Positions 31,842 through 40,813 of a stretch of DNA of 64,000 bases are shown here, piece after piece. Each line of letters opens with the position of its first letter. The stretch's first letter is position 1. The translations under genes and the position numbers were made by a program. This DNA comes from Polaromonas sp. GTDB taxonomy: Bacteria; Pseudomonadota; Gammaproteobacteria; Burkholderiales; Burkholderiaceae_C. The stretch spans positions 37,822 to 101,821 of the forward strand of contig JANYGP010000062.1 of the NCBI GenBank assembly GCA_025362315.1, written 5' to 3'. Under the pieces are notes generated by a model. The model ran no database searches. It was not told the DNA's origin and saw nothing but the letters and a program-made list of their open reading frames with translations.

Positions 31842-32812
31842 GGTTTTACTCCGAGCAAAGCTGGGTCAATGGTAGGTACCCACACGGCCGGGTAGCTGGG
31901 CACCACATGGTGTTTGACAGACCACAGATACCAGTTGTCAACCACAGTGCCCGTCAGCAAGATGCCGATGCCGCCGACAAGCGGGCAGAGCACTGCAAAC
32001 CACCACGCCCAACGGTGTACCGATTCCATCGTGGCGTTGTAGCCCATCGTCCAGCGCCAGAACAAACCGGCTCTTTCTGAGGCAGTACCGCGGTCAATGA
32101 TTTGCTCGATCTCGCGCTCACCGCCGTAGCGACCGACCGCCAAAATAGTGGCGCCGTGCATGGCAAACAGCAAAACTGAGCCGTACAAAAACACGATGGA
32201 CAAGGCATGAAACGGGTTGTAGAACAGGTTGCCGTAGCGAAGTGACAAGGCAGCCGTCCAGTCCAGGTGTGGGAAGATTCCGAAGGGTACCGATTCAGCC
32301 CAACTGCCCATCAACACGGGGCGGAAAAATCCGCACACCAGAAAGAGCCAGATAGCTGCTGCAAAAGCCCAGGCTACATGCGTGCCCAAGCCAAGTTCAC
32401 GTGCGCGGCGGTACATGCGTGTCCACCACAACAACACTGACAAGGTCAACATGAAGCCGGCAATTTGCCACCAGCCCCCGTCGTTCAGCGGCGCAATGCT
32501 CAAACCATATTTGGGCGCCGGTGGGTCCAGCGCCAGCCAGAACAGCTGGCGCACCAGCTGGATGGGACTCCAGTCCACTTGAGCCAGCATATTGAAGCCG
32601 ATGATATTGAAAGACAACGTGCCAAGGATCAGGGACGCCAGCCCCAGCCAGCCCAGATAAAAGGGCCCAATTTGAGCGTTGCCCAGGCGGCCAGCCAGAT
32701 GAGAGAAAAAGGGTGTGCCAATGCGTCCGGAGTTACCCGGTGGCAGCGGAACGCCCGGTGATGCAGGCCCGGTGGGCTGCACTGTCGTAAAGAGGTTTTG
32801 ATATTCGGCCAT
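31838..32812 (-). CDS. pufM: Reaction centre M subunit PufM
   Basis: A 324-residue five-helix core subunit that binds bacteriochlorophyll, bacteriopheophytin, QA, iron and carotenoid. The segments '[17 protein letters not shown]', '[38 protein letters not shown]' and '[23 protein letters not shown]' carry the expected His ligands, including the special-pair His in 'FYNPFHAL'. It is 22 bp after pufL and overlaps pufC. Confidence 0.97.
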   Translation of the reverse strand: MAEYQNLFTTVQPTGPASPGVPLPPGNSGRIGTPFFSHLAGRLGNAQIGPFYLGWLGLASLILGTLSFNIIGFNMLAQVDWSPIQLVRQLFWLALDPPAPKYGLSIAPLNDGGWWQIAGFMLTLSVLLWWTRMYRRARELGLGTHVAWAFAAAIWLFLVCGFFRPVLMGSWAESVPFGIFPHLDWTAALSLRYGNLFYNPFHALSIVFLYGSVLLFAMHGATILAVGRYGGEREIEQIIDRGTASERAGLFWRWTMGYNATMESVHRWAWWFAVLCPLVGGIGILLTGTVVDNWYLWSVKHHVVPSYPAVWVPTIDPALLGVKP

Positions 32813-32834
32813 AAGTGTGCTCCTCGTTTTATTC

Positions 32835-33662
32835 TCAATGACCCCAGATTGGCATGTTCAGCCACCAACCCCACCATTCAGGCCATCCACGCGTCCAGAA
32901 CGGTCCGCTGATCACAATGCAAAGAGCAGAAAACCAGACAGCAGCCAGTGCCAGAAACAGACCCAGACGGTGAATACCCAAAGTGCCTACTGAGTAGCCA
33001 ATCGCATCACGAAAGAAAGTGTCTTCATGCTCCGGTGTTTTGACCACTTGGCCTTTGCCCGGATTGGTTGCCGACAACACCAGTGCTCCGTGCATGGACA
33101 GTGCCAGCGTGGTGGTGAAAAACAGTGTGACTGCAATCATGTGCGCTGGGTTGTAATGAAAGTGTAGGTACTGATACCCCGTATTGCTGACCCAGTCCAA
33201 ATGGCTGTAAATGCCGTAGGGGAAAGCATGGCCCCACGAGCCCATCAACACCGGGCGAATCACCTGCAGGGTGAAGTACGCAAATATGGCAAATCCAAAT
33301 GCAACCGGGACATGCAAGCCCATTCCCAGTTTGCGGCAAATTTCAACTTCCCTGAGCATCCACGATACGAACGCACCCAATGCGCAAACCGTGATGATTT
33401 GCCAGAGCCCACCCGCCATCATCGGCGCCATGTTCAGGCCATTTGAGATGTCTGGCGGAGCGATATTGATCTGCCACGGATTCCAGGTCGGCCCGATTGC
33501 AGCGCCCCACAAAATCATGGCGGTTCCCACGAGTGAGAAAAACACAGTTGATATTCCAAAGAAGCCAACGTAAAACGGTCCGACCCAAAAGTCAAACAAG
33601 TCGCCACCGATCAATGTGCCGCCGCGTATACGGTACTTTCTTTCAAAACTCAGCATGGCCAT
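32835..33662 (-). CDS. pufL: Reaction centre L subunit PufL
   Basis: A 275-residue five-helix partner of PufM. '[32 protein letters not shown]' at the N-terminus, '[22 protein letters not shown]', '[16 protein letters not shown]' (special-pair His) and '[11 protein letters not shown]' (iron/QB His) are all present. A good TAGGAG site precedes the ATG. It is separated from pufA by 127 bp containing two RNA hairpins. Confidence 0.97.
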   Translation of the reverse strand: MAMLSFERKYRIRGGTLIGGDLFDFWVGPFYVGFFGISTVFFSLVGTAMILWGAAIGPTWNPWQINIAPPDISNGLNMAPMMAGGLWQIITVCALGAFVSWMLREVEICRKLGMGLHVPVAFGFAIFAYFTLQVIRPVLMGSWGHAFPYGIYSHLDWVSNTGYQYLHFHYNPAHMIAVTLFFTTTLALSMHGALVLSATNPGKGQVVKTPEHEDTFFRDAIGYSVGTLGIHRLGLFLALAAVWFSALCIVISGPFWTRGWPEWWGWWLNMPIWGH

Positions 33663-33731
33663 GTTGGCTCCTAGCTTCCGGTACGCGTGGCTAGACGCTG
33701 CCAGAAATAAATTGTTGTTCTTGAGGGGTGT

Positions 33732-33761
33732 GCGAAGCAGGCTGCAACAGCCTGACTTCGC
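33732..33761 (-). promoter_or_regulatory. Strong intercistronic RNA hairpin, pufA-pufL
   Basis: GCGAAG-T-CAGGCTG, loop TTG, then CAGCCTG-CTTCGC on the transcribed strand: 13 paired bases with one bulge. Its position between pufA and pufL matches the hairpins that, in Rhodobacter, stall 3' decay and keep the pufBA message more abundant than pufLM. Equivalent function here is inferred. Confidence 0.75.
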
Positions 33762-33777
33762 TCACCGCATCGGTAGC

Positions 33778-33805
33778 AAAAAGCCGCCGTTATTTTGAAG
33801 GCGGC
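33778..33805 (-). terminator. Terminator-like hairpin at the end of pufA
   Basis: GCCGCC, an 11-base loop and GGCGGC followed by TTTTT on the transcribed strand. The left arm lies in the last pufA codons and the stop is in the loop region. It looks like a rho-independent attenuator within the puf operon, allowing only part of transcription to reach pufLMC. Together with the hairpin at 33732-33761 it would set the LH1 to reaction-centre ratio. Confidence 0.7.
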
Positions 33806-33981
33806 ATGGCTGCGTTTTGCGCAGCTTTGGCAGCCTTCACCGTGTCCGGATGCCAGGTGTTCAAGTTATAGCGGTCGGTGCTAAGTTGAACCAGATGGAT
33901 TGATGTGCTGGTAAAAGCAATGATCAAACCCGTGAAAATGATCGCCTTGCGGGGATCAACAATACGCCACATACGCCACAT
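33790..33981 (-). CDS. pufA: LH1 alpha subunit PufA
   Basis: A 63-residue light-harvesting 1 alpha polypeptide. 'MWRMWRIVDPRKA' is the standard N-terminus. The membrane helix follows, with the bacteriochlorophyll-ligating His in 'STSIHLVQLST', then 'YNLNTWHPDTV' and an Ala/Lys-rich tail ending AAMPPSK. An AAGGAA site precedes the ATG. It lies 10 bp downstream of the PufQ-like gene, not directly after pufB as usual. Confidence 0.95.
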   Translation of the reverse strand: MWRMWRIVDPRKAIIFTGLIIAFTSTSIHLVQLSTDRYNLNTWHPDTVKAAKAAQNAAMPPSK

Positions 33982-33991
33982 AATATTTCCT

Positions 33992-34216
33992 TTAGTTAAG
34001 TTGGGAAATCACGGTATAAACAGCCGACTTCACGCTGCCCAACATGGGACGGGTTCCCTCTGCCCCAGGCAGCCAGTTACGCCATTCCATGAACAACATC
34101 TGCCCTGTCATTGCAAGCAATAAAAAGACACAGAAGAGCACCAGATACAGGTATCGAAACTCCTTGAAAGGCGCTTGCGAAAGACTGTGGGATTGCTCTG
34201 CATGTAAATAAGCCAT
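33992..34216 (-). CDS. PufQ-like small membrane protein between pufB and pufA
   Basis: A 74-residue protein with one helix (about 22-45), a strong GGAGAT ribosome site and no bacteriochlorophyll-ligating His in the helix, so it is not an LH1 subunit. From 'KEF' to 'WLP' it can be aligned without gaps to Rhodobacter PufQ as I remember it: EF, then 30 residues to a Pro, with an A and a G at matching helix positions. Length is also the same (74). The C-terminus 'LGSVKSAVYTVISQL' could instead be compared to PufX. PufQ promotes bacteriochlorophyll supply to complexes. In Rhodobacter it lies between bchZ and pufB. I consider PufQ-like most likely but unproven. Confidence 0.65.
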   Translation of the reverse strand: MAYLHAEQSHSLSQAPFKEFRYLYLVLFCVFLLLAMTGQMLFMEWRNWLPGAEGTRPMLGSVKSAVYTVISQLN

Positions 34217-34247
34217 ATTTATCTCCGTGAATAGGTTTTAAGGGTTC

Positions 34248-34391
34248 TTAAAACCAGGGACGCCAGACCCACACCAGGCTATGCGCAAGCAATGCACCAG
34301 CAGCAAACAGCAGGTAACCCTGGATGTAGTACTTGTGAAATTCCTGGCATTCTTGATCAGACAATCCGGATGGACTTGTAACTTGATTCAT
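34248..34391 (-). CDS. pufB: LH1 beta subunit PufB
   Basis: A 47-residue light-harvesting 1 beta polypeptide starting at ATG 34391 with a TGAGGT site. A longer upstream reading (to 34598) overlaps bchZ and is not protein-like. '[21 protein letters not shown]' leads to the helix, with the ligand His in '[14 protein letters not shown]', the typical WRPW(F) end. It is the first puf gene, 145 bp after bchZ. A hairpin-forming stretch lies at 34462-34483 in that gap. Confidence 0.96.
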   Translation of the reverse strand: MNQVTSPSGLSDQECQEFHKYYIQGYLLFAAGALLAHSLVWVWRPWF

Positions 34392-34461
34392 AGTCAATAC
34401 CTCACTTGAAAAGCCTTGCGGCCACCACCCTGCCCGAAGGCCGGGAACGAATTGCTGCAAC

Positions 34462-34483
34462 GCAAGCGCTGCAGCGAACTTGC
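34462..34483 (-). promoter_or_regulatory. Hairpin in the bchZ-pufB leader
   Basis: GCAAG-tt-CGCTG pairs with CAGCG-CTTGC. The flanking sequence offers an alternative fold (GCTGCA with TGCAGC). It may be a processing or stabilising structure for the pufB message. The 145-bp gap holds no ORF, so a pufQ in the usual place is absent. Confidence 0.4.
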
Positions 34484-34536
34484 ATCCAGGCAAGCCTGAA
34501 TACTTGTAGGGGCACTCGATGCGGTGGTGATGCAGG

Positions 34537-36015
34537 TCATGCGGCCACCCCCACTTTTGAATGCCCGAACAATTCTGAAAGCCGGTCCAGCTCAACACTT
34601 GAGCGACCCGATTGACGGGCGTCGCGCTCAGCGCGATCCCGCATTTGTTTGGCAGCAGATATGCGAACCAGCACCGGCTCGGCTTCGATCAGCTCTTCAA
34701 GCAGCGCGTGGGCTTCGTCGCCCCATGAAATGGGCTTGTCTGAATTGACGCGACTCGGGGTTGAGTCAATCTTGTCGAGCTCAGTGCCCAGCGGCAGGAT
34801 GTGGAACAGCGCATCAAACAGCGCGTTGCAAAACTCCTGAATCAGGTACGTAGCACCCGAGTAACCCATAAACGGTGTGCCCGTGTGGCGGCGAATGATG
34901 GGCAGCGGGAACGACGCAGGTATGAACGTGGCTTTCATCATGCCGCCACCACCACATTCGGCCAGGTACATGCGTTCGTTGTAACTGCCGTACATCACCA
35001 GCGGTGTTTTGGTGGCGGTTAATCTGCGGACTTCATCGTTGTCGGTTTTGGCACCGGGGCAACGTGCGATGGCAAAGTTGCAAGGCAGACCCATTTCATC
35101 TTCCAGAAAATGACGAATGCCGCGTGTGTAGGTTTCGTTGGCCACCACTGCAAAACTGGCAGTGCCAAAAAAGTCTTGCGTCACCGACCGCCACAAATCC
35201 CAAATGGGCTTGATAGTGGTGTGCTTTTCACGCTCGATGAACGGCTCAGGATCCAGGCCGAGCAATGCACCTAGCTTGCGCAAAAACTTGGTCGTGCTGT
35301 GCAGGCCGATTGGCGCTTGCAGATAGGGCCGCTCAAGTGCTTCACACAACATGCGGCCAAACTCGCGGTACATGCAAATATTCACATCAGACTCAACCAG
35401 CCTCGACACATCTGCCAAGTGGCTGCCCAGCGGGAAGACCATGTTGATTTCAGCGCCGATGCCTTGCACCAGGCGGCGGATTTCTGCCAGGTCGCTGGGG
35501 CAATTGAAGGTGCCGTAACTGGGGCCGATGATGTTGATACGCGGCTTTTCTCCAACTGGCCGCTCAGCAAACGGTTTGCGGGCTGGTACATGCTTGACAC
35601 CATACTCAGACCACAGCCAGAACATGGCGCGGTTGGCACACTGCCACTGGTCTTCATCAATGGTGCGCGGTAAAAAGCGCTGAATGTTGGTGCCTGCTGG
35701 CGTCACGCCACCGCCAATCATTTCTGCAATGGAGCCTGTGACAACTACTGATGGCAAATCTGGGTCGAGTGCAGCATGTGCGCGGCGCATCGAGCCCTCA
35801 GTTCCTTCGCGGCCCAGTTGCTCTTCGGCCAAACCGGTGACAACAATCGGTAATTCATGGGGCGGAAGTGCGTCGGTGTAATGCAGCACGGACGTGACGG
35901 GCAAATTCTCGCAACCGACCGGACCATCAATCACAACCTGCAAGCCCTTGATGGCAGTAAACACGTACACCGCGCCCCAATAGCCGCCTGCACGATCGTG
36001 GTCTAGTACCAACAT
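34537..36015 (-). CDS. bchZ: Chlorophyllide a reductase subunit BchZ
   Basis: A 492-residue NifK-like subunit of the BchXYZ enzyme that reduces ring B of chlorophyllide a to the bacteriochlorin level. '[30 protein letters not shown]' carries the conserved cysteine region, and '[13 protein letters not shown]' and '[24 protein letters not shown]' are family segments. It starts 1 bp after the bchY stop. The tail (about 430-492) is charged and variable. Confidence 0.95.
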   Translation of the reverse strand: MLVLDHDRAGGYWGAVYVFTAIKGLQVVIDGPVGCENLPVTSVLHYTDALPPHELPIVVTGLAEEQLGREGTEGSMRRAHAALDPDLPSVVVTGSIAEMIGGGVTPAGTNIQRFLPRTIDEDQWQCANRAMFWLWSEYGVKHVPARKPFAERPVGEKPRINIIGPSYGTFNCPSDLAEIRRLVQGIGAEINMVFPLGSHLADVSRLVESDVNICMYREFGRMLCEALERPYLQAPIGLHSTTKFLRKLGALLGLDPEPFIEREKHTTIKPIWDLWRSVTQDFFGTASFAVVANETYTRGIRHFLEDEMGLPCNFAIARCPGAKTDNDEVRRLTATKTPLVMYGSYNERMYLAECGGGGMMKATFIPASFPLPIIRRHTGTPFMGYSGATYLIQEFCNALFDALFHILPLGTELDKIDSTPSRVNSDKPISWGDEAHALLEELIEAEPVLVRISAAKQMRDRAERDARQSGRSSVELDRLSELFGHSKVGVAA

Positions 36016-36016
36016 A

Positions 36017-37576
36017 TCAGACCATTTCCTCGGCTTTGCGCTTTTTGGCCATTTTCACGGCCAATCTGCGTTGCTCGGCTTTGAACTCTGGCCTGTCTTG
36101 CGGCAGTCCTTGTGCAGCTTCCCACACGCCGGCTGAATGACCGGTACCTGTGGAGCCAAAAAATTCTTTCATTTGCTCAAAGCGGGCCTTGTTGCCGATG
36201 GCTGCATTGACCACTGTGGCCAATGAACCTGCGCCAGCCGGGCCCATGAGTGGACGAGCTGAAATCAGGTTGGTGAAATACAGCGATGGAATGGTGAGCT
36301 CTTTGGCTGCTTGCACAATCGGCGTGGTGCCAATGGCCAGGTCAGGCTGAAACTCATGCACAGCCGCCATGTCCTGCTCAAGCGATGCGCGGAATTGAAC
36401 CATCACGCCTTTGCTTTGCAGCCACTGCGCGTCGAGTTCGTTCCATGGGGTACGCGGGCATGCTGTGCCCACGTAGCGAAGATCAGCGCCGCTTTCAATG
36501 AGCAGTCGGCCGACCAGTAATTCAGAACCTTCGTAGCCGCTCAATGTGATACGGCCTTTGATCTGCGTTTTACCCAGCACTTCTTTGATGGCAGGCAAAA
36601 ATTTATTTTTGGCAGCGTCAATATCGCTTTGCGCAATGTTGGTGGCCTCACCGATGGCTTGCAACCAGGCTTCGGTGCCGTCGTAACCTACCGGTGCAGA
36701 GCCAACAACCTTGCGGCCCGCAGCGTCAAACTCCCGCACGCTGGCGGTGTAAAACGGGTGAATGGCTGCAACCGCTGCGCAATCCAGCGCGGCATACAAC
36801 TCACGCCATTCGCGGGTTGGTACGCTGGGGCCAGCAGCCAGGCCCATAGGCTCCAGCATCATGCCGATGATGACGGGATCTGCCGGAAACATCTCGCCCA
36901 GCAGTGCGATGGTTGGCTTGCTAGAAACGCCAGCTCGCGGCGCTTGCACTGGGCCAGCCAAAGCTTCGGTACGAGCATATTTCAGCATCGCACCAGCCAG
37001 CACGTCCTTGGCCTCGGCATGCGTGGGCACACCAAAACCAGGCACGTCGATGCCGATGATGCGCACGCCGTTGATTTCTTTCGGCAGAATTTGCAGTGGC
37101 ACGCCACTGGCAGTAGGCACGCACAAATTGATGATCACGATGGCGTCGTACAGCGCAGGGTCGGCTTGCTGAAACACTGCTTCGCGAATGTCTTCAAACA
37201 GCTTGCCGGTAACCAGCGACTCGGAGTTAAACGGTACGTAACCGACGCTGCGTTTGGCACCGTAAAAATGCGACGTGAACGTCAGGCCATAAACACAACA
37301 GGCCGAGCCAGACAAAATCGTGGCCGTGCGGCGCATGCGCAAACCGACTCGCAGCGCGCCAAACGCGGGGCACATGCTTTGCGGCTGATCGTGCGGGCCA
37401 GCCTTTGGATTTTTTGGATAGTCTTTGGCGTACTGATCAAGAATTTCTGATTTGCCTGCGGACTTTGCTGCTGCCAGCATCGCATCACCGCCGCTGTGGC
37501 AGCCCATGCCATCGCCCTCAAGCGCCGTGCTGATCGGCGTTGCGGGCATTGGGATGATCGGAATGACGGTGCTCAT
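36017..37576 (-). CDS. bchY: Chlorophyllide a reductase subunit BchY
   Basis: About 519 residues from ATG 37576. A TTG at 37603, overlapping the bchX stop (TTGA), would give 528 and is also plausible. It is a NifD-like partner of BchZ. '[32 protein letters not shown]' contains cluster-ligating cysteines, followed by '[33 protein letters not shown]'. It lies between bchX and bchZ in the usual order. Confidence 0.95.
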   Translation of the reverse strand: MSTVIPIIPMPATPISTALEGDGMGCHSGGDAMLAAAKSAGKSEILDQYAKDYPKNPKAGPHDQPQSMCPAFGALRVGLRMRRTATILSGSACCVYGLTFTSHFYGAKRSVGYVPFNSESLVTGKLFEDIREAVFQQADPALYDAIVIINLCVPTASGVPLQILPKEINGVRIIGIDVPGFGVPTHAEAKDVLAGAMLKYARTEALAGPVQAPRAGVSSKPTIALLGEMFPADPVIIGMMLEPMGLAAGPSVPTREWRELYAALDCAAVAAIHPFYTASVREFDAAGRKVVGSAPVGYDGTEAWLQAIGEATNIAQSDIDAAKNKFLPAIKEVLGKTQIKGRITLSGYEGSELLVGRLLIESGADLRYVGTACPRTPWNELDAQWLQSKGVMVQFRASLEQDMAAVHEFQPDLAIGTTPIVQAAKELTIPSLYFTNLISARPLMGPAGAGSLATVVNAAIGNKARFEQMKEFFGSTGTGHSAGVWEAAQGLPQDRPEFKAEQRRLAVKMAKKRKAEEMV

Positions 37577-37599
37577 GATGTTCTTAGATTCAGACTTCG

Positions 37600-38589
37600 T
37601 CAAACCTCGTCGTAAACGACTTCAAGCGTTTCTTTGACGGTTTCTTTTTTGCCGCACATGTCAAATTGCGTAGCGGGCTCCAGCACCACATTGCGCCCCA
37701 CCACATCGGCTGAGAACAGGCCCAGCAACTCGTCTTGGGTCATCGGCTTTGGGCGAATCGGCTGCGATATGCCGACGTTTTCAGCCAACTGCGCAAACAT
37801 CGGACCCCACACGGAGTCAGGCCGGCCAATGATCTCGTAGCTGGCGCTTTTGCGACGAATGTCGTCATTGGCCGGGATGATTGACAGCACCGGAATGCCG
37901 ACTTTTTCAGCAAAGGCCGATGCCTCACCGGTGCCGTCGTCGCGGTTAATCACCATGCCCGCCACGCCGACATTGCCACCCAGCTTGCGGAAGTATTCAA
38001 CTGCAGAGCACACGTTGTTGGCGACATAAAGCGACTGCAAATCGTTGCTCGCCACCACAATGACTTTTTGGCACATGTCACGGGCAATCGGCAACCCGAA
38101 ACCGCCGCACACCACGTCGCCCAGAAAATCGAGCAGCACGTAGTCAAAGCCCCAGTCGTGAAAGCCCAGCTTTTCAAGCAATTCAAATCCGTGAATGATG
38201 CCCCGACCGCCGCAGCCGCGTCCCACTTCCGGGCCGCCCAATTCCATGGCGTACACGCCGTCGCGCTTGAAGCACACGTCGCCAATCGCGACAGCCTCGC
38301 CAGCGAGTTTTTTCTTGCTTGACGTTTCGATGATCGTGGGGCAGGCCCGGCCACCAAACAGCAAACTGGTGGTGTCACTTTTCGGGTCGCAGCCAATCAG
38401 CAAGACTTTTTTGCCCTGCTGCGCCATCATGTAGCTCAGGTTGGCCAGCGTGAAGCTTTTGCCTATGCCGCCTTTGCCATAAATGGCGATGATCTGTGTT
38501 TCTTTGTTGGCTTCGCCTGTTTTCATCGGTGTTGGCTCGATGGCGGCTTCCGCCCGCAAATCTTTCATCATGATGGTGGTCGGGTTCAT
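37600..38589 (-). CDS. bchX: Chlorophyllide a reductase iron-sulfur ATPase BchX
   Basis: A 329-residue NifH-like ATPase feeding electrons to BchYZ. The start is ATG 38589, which overlaps the bchC stop (ATGA). The open frame extends 123 codons upstream but only within bchC, in a different frame. P-loop '[10 protein letters not shown]' is at about 36-45. The [4Fe-4S] ligands are in 'PEVGRGCGGRG' and '[13 protein letters not shown]'. It starts with an unstructured Met-rich stretch typical of BchX. Confidence 0.96.
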   Translation of the reverse strand: MNPTTIMMKDLRAEAAIEPTPMKTGEANKETQIIAIYGKGGIGKSFTLANLSYMMAQQGKKVLLIGCDPKSDTTSLLFGGRACPTIIETSSKKKLAGEAVAIGDVCFKRDGVYAMELGGPEVGRGCGGRGIIHGFELLEKLGFHDWGFDYVLLDFLGDVVCGGFGLPIARDMCQKVIVVASNDLQSLYVANNVCSAVEYFRKLGGNVGVAGMVINRDDGTGEASAFAEKVGIPVLSIIPANDDIRRKSASYEIIGRPDSVWGPMFAQLAENVGISQPIRPKPMTQDELLGLFSADVVGRNVVLEPATQFDMCGKKETVKETLEVVYDEV

Positions 38590-39521
38590 GCGCTGTGGTT
38601 CCAGTCCAGAATCATCTTGAGGCAATCGGCATCGCCGAATGCGGTTTGGTAAGCAGCTTGAGCGTGTGCAGGCTCCCCGGTGTGTGTGATCAAGCCGCCA
38701 AGCGATAACCCGCCACTGTTGGCAAGTGCCGCTACATGCGCCAGGTCTTCGGGTTTCCACTGTGCTGCAATGCGAATGCGGGTTTCGCGCATGAAGGCGG
38801 GTGCAAACGCAAAGCTGAGTGACTGCCTGTAAAAGCCAGCCAGCACCACTTCGCCGCCAGCGGCTTGGCGGGCAATGGCTTTGTCCAGGATTTCTGAATC
38901 GCCGCTCACGTCGTAAATCGCGCGGTAGTCGCGGCGCGCATCGTCGGCTGGGCTGCAAACACTGTATCCCTCAGCGCCCGATTGGCGCGCTGGATTGACT
39001 TCCCACACTGTGGGCGCTGTATGCCCTGCGGCCACCGTGAGCCGGGCCAGCAGTCTGCCCATCACGCCGTGACCAATGATCAAATCAGGCGGTGTGCCGC
39101 CTGCCAATGCGTGTTGGGCTGTTGCGGCCAGTGCCATCAAGACAGCCTCAGCACCCAGCGATTCCTCCACCAGCGCGGTGCGTGACTGCTGCACCACCAG
39201 GCGCGATGCCGAGCCGCCAAATAAATTGTGAACGCCCGTAAAGCACTGGGCTCCGGGCACAAACAGCCGTGTGCCCAGTGGCAGGTCGACATTTACACCC
39301 TTGCCAACGACACGGCCCACCGACTCATAACCCGGTACCAGCGGGTAGCCCATGCCTGGAAAGGCAGGCATGGTGCCGTCCCACAGCAAACGCTCTGTAC
39401 CGGTGCTGATGCCGCTGTATTCCATAGCCACTTCAACGTCGTTGCTACCCAAAGTGGGCAAATCCAGTGCCTGAACCCGCAATTGCTGGGGTGCCTGGAA
39501 AACGATTGCTTGAGCTTGCAT
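38586..39521 (-). CDS. bchC: Bacteriochlorophyllide a dehydrogenase BchC
   Basis: A 311-residue MDR-type dehydrogenase that oxidises the 3-hydroxyethyl group to acetyl in bacteriochlorophyllide a. Visible features are 'STGTERLLWDGTMPAFPGMGYPLVPGYESVGRV' and the nucleotide-binding 'LIIGHGVMGRLLARL'. There is no ribosome site. A -35/-10 pair (TTGACA-16-TAAACT) ends 7 bp before the ATG, so the mRNA is probably leaderless. The same region carries two PpsR boxes. It is the first gene of bchCXYZ-puf. Confidence 0.95.
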   Translation of the reverse strand: MQAQAIVFQAPQQLRVQALDLPTLGSNDVEVAMEYSGISTGTERLLWDGTMPAFPGMGYPLVPGYESVGRVVGKGVNVDLPLGTRLFVPGAQCFTGVHNLFGGSASRLVVQQSRTALVEESLGAEAVLMALAATAQHALAGGTPPDLIIGHGVMGRLLARLTVAAGHTAPTVWEVNPARQSGAEGYSVCSPADDARRDYRAIYDVSGDSEILDKAIARQAAGGEVVLAGFYRQSLSFAFAPAFMRETRIRIAAQWKPEDLAHVAALANSGGLSLGGLITHTGEPAHAQAAYQTAFGDADCLKMILDWNHSA

Positions 39522-39524
39522 GAG

Positions 39525-39568
39525 TGTCAGTTTACGTTGACAAATTAAAGTGTCAACTAATATTTACG
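39525..39568 (-). promoter_or_regulatory. bchC promoter with paired PpsR boxes
   Basis: TGTCAGTTTACGTTGACA (39525-39542, a perfect TGT-N12-ACA) and TGTCAACTAATATTTACG (39551-39568, one mismatch), centres 26 bp apart, the same as at bchG. On the minus strand TTGACA (39556-39551) lies in the distal box and TAAACT (39534-39529) in the proximal box, 16 bp apart. The proximal box ends only 3 bp upstream of the bchC ATG. Confidence 0.8.
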
Positions 39569-39601
39569 CTATTTGTCTAAATTGTTCCGAAGATCGGGTA
39601 A

Positions 39602-40813
39602 CTACTTAGCCTTCTTTGCAACCAGGATACGGGTTTGCAGGGGCATGGGATTGGCCAGCACATCCACACGGTCAAATCCGGCGGCCAGCATCATGCCCGT
39701 CAGCTCATGCGTGGTGCGCAGCCGCCCGGAGCCCATCGCCAGCAAATAAAAGTGAAAGTAGGCATCGCCCAGCGGTGCTTCATGTTCAGCCTGTGCCATC
39801 GGCTCGGTCAGCAAGAGCGTGCCGCCAGCGGGCAAAGCTTTGAAAATCGCCCGCAAAATGATGTTGACATGCGCATCAGGGTGGTCGTGCGCCACGCGCA
39901 CCAGCGTGACCAGGTCCGCACCCTCCGGCAACGCGTCTTTCAAAAAATCACCGCCGAATGCCTCGATGCGGCCACTCAGAGACTGTTTCTTGAAGTTGTC
40001 TTGCGCCAGCCCGGCCACCTGGGGCAAGTCAAACAGCGTGAGCTTCAAATGCGGCGCGTGCCCCGCCAGACGGCTGACAAACGTGCCCTGCCCGCCGCCC
40101 ACATCCAGCACGCAGTGGTGGTGGGCAAACGAATAAGTGGCCAGCACCTCGTCGACCACAAACGGCTGCGACGCCGACATGAGCTGCGAATAGCGCGAGA
40201 CTTTTTCTTCTTCCCACGTTCTTGGCGCTGACTCTCTGGCGGGTTTTGGCTCAGTCGTTGGGCCTTGCGTTTCAACATACGGCCAATACGCCATCATTTG
40301 CCCATCGCTGACCTGGTCGCGCAGCAGCGCCACTGGGTCCTGCATGTCGTGGTACAGCACGGCGTGGTGTTCAATCATGGCGCGAATACCGGCATGGCCC
40401 GCCACGGGCGCACCCAAAACGCCCAAGCCGTAGCGGTTCTGGCCGCGAGGCGCCAGTAATTCAAGCGCAACCGCAGAGTGGATCAGTCGCTGCAAACCTG
40501 CAGCGGGCACCTGGCAAATTTGCGCCAGCTCGTCCAGCGTGCGCGGAGATTCGTTGACCACCTCCAGAATGCGCAGCCGCACACAGGCCAGCAACACCTG
40601 GGAATAAATGAAGCCGGCCATCATGTCAAACACCTGAGCCGCCCGGCGGCGCACGATCCACCGCGTCAGCACATTGCCAGCTGCCCAGCGTGAAAAGCTG
40701 GGGTCGGTCAGCTTGGCGTCCTTCCAGGCATCAAAACGGTCACGCCACGCTGGGCGGTTGCCAGCACCCGCAGCGGGTTGACCCAAGTCAAGCTGACGCT
40801 GCAGTTGAGGCAT
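39602..40813 (-). CDS. crtF: Hydroxyneurosporene O-methyltransferase CrtF
   Basis: A 403-residue SAM-dependent O-methyltransferase that methylates the C1 hydroxyl in spheroidene synthesis. The N-terminal dimerisation domain (about 60-200) is followed by the Rossmann part with 'CVLDVGGGQGTFVSRLAGHAP' (SAM motif I) and 'LVRVAHDHPDAHVNIILRAI'. ATG overlaps the crtE TAA by one base (TAATG), so crtEF are co-translated. Confidence 0.94.
   Translation of the reverse strand: MPQLQRQLDLGQPAAGAGNRPAWRDRFDAWKDAKLTDPSFSRWAAGNVLTRWIVRRRAAQVFDMMAGFIYSQVLLACVRLRILEVVNESPRTLDELAQICQVPAAGLQRLIHSAVALELLAPRGQNRYGLGVLGAPVAGHAGIRAMIEHHAVLYHDMQDPVALLRDQVSDGQMMAYWPYVETQGPTTEPKPARESAPRTWEEEKVSRYSQLMSASQPFVVDEVLATYSFAHHHCVLDVGGGQGTFVSRLAGHAPHLKLTLFDLPQVAGLAQDNFKKQSLSGRIEAFGGDFLKDALPEGADLVTLVRVAHDHPDAHVNIILRAIFKALPAGGTLLLTEPMAQAEHEAPLGDAYFHFYLLAMGSGRLRTTHELTGMMLAAGFDRVDVLANPMPLQTRILVAKKAK

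Noticed and set aside
34248..34598. 116-residue version of the PufB frame
   Set aside because: The upstream extension overlaps bchZ and is not protein-like. The 47-residue form from ATG 34391 with a ribosome site is complete LH1 beta.
37600..38958. 452-residue version of BchX
   Set aside because: The first 123 codons lie inside bchC in another frame and are Arg/Cys/Pro-rich; ATG 38589 overlaps the bchC stop as expected.
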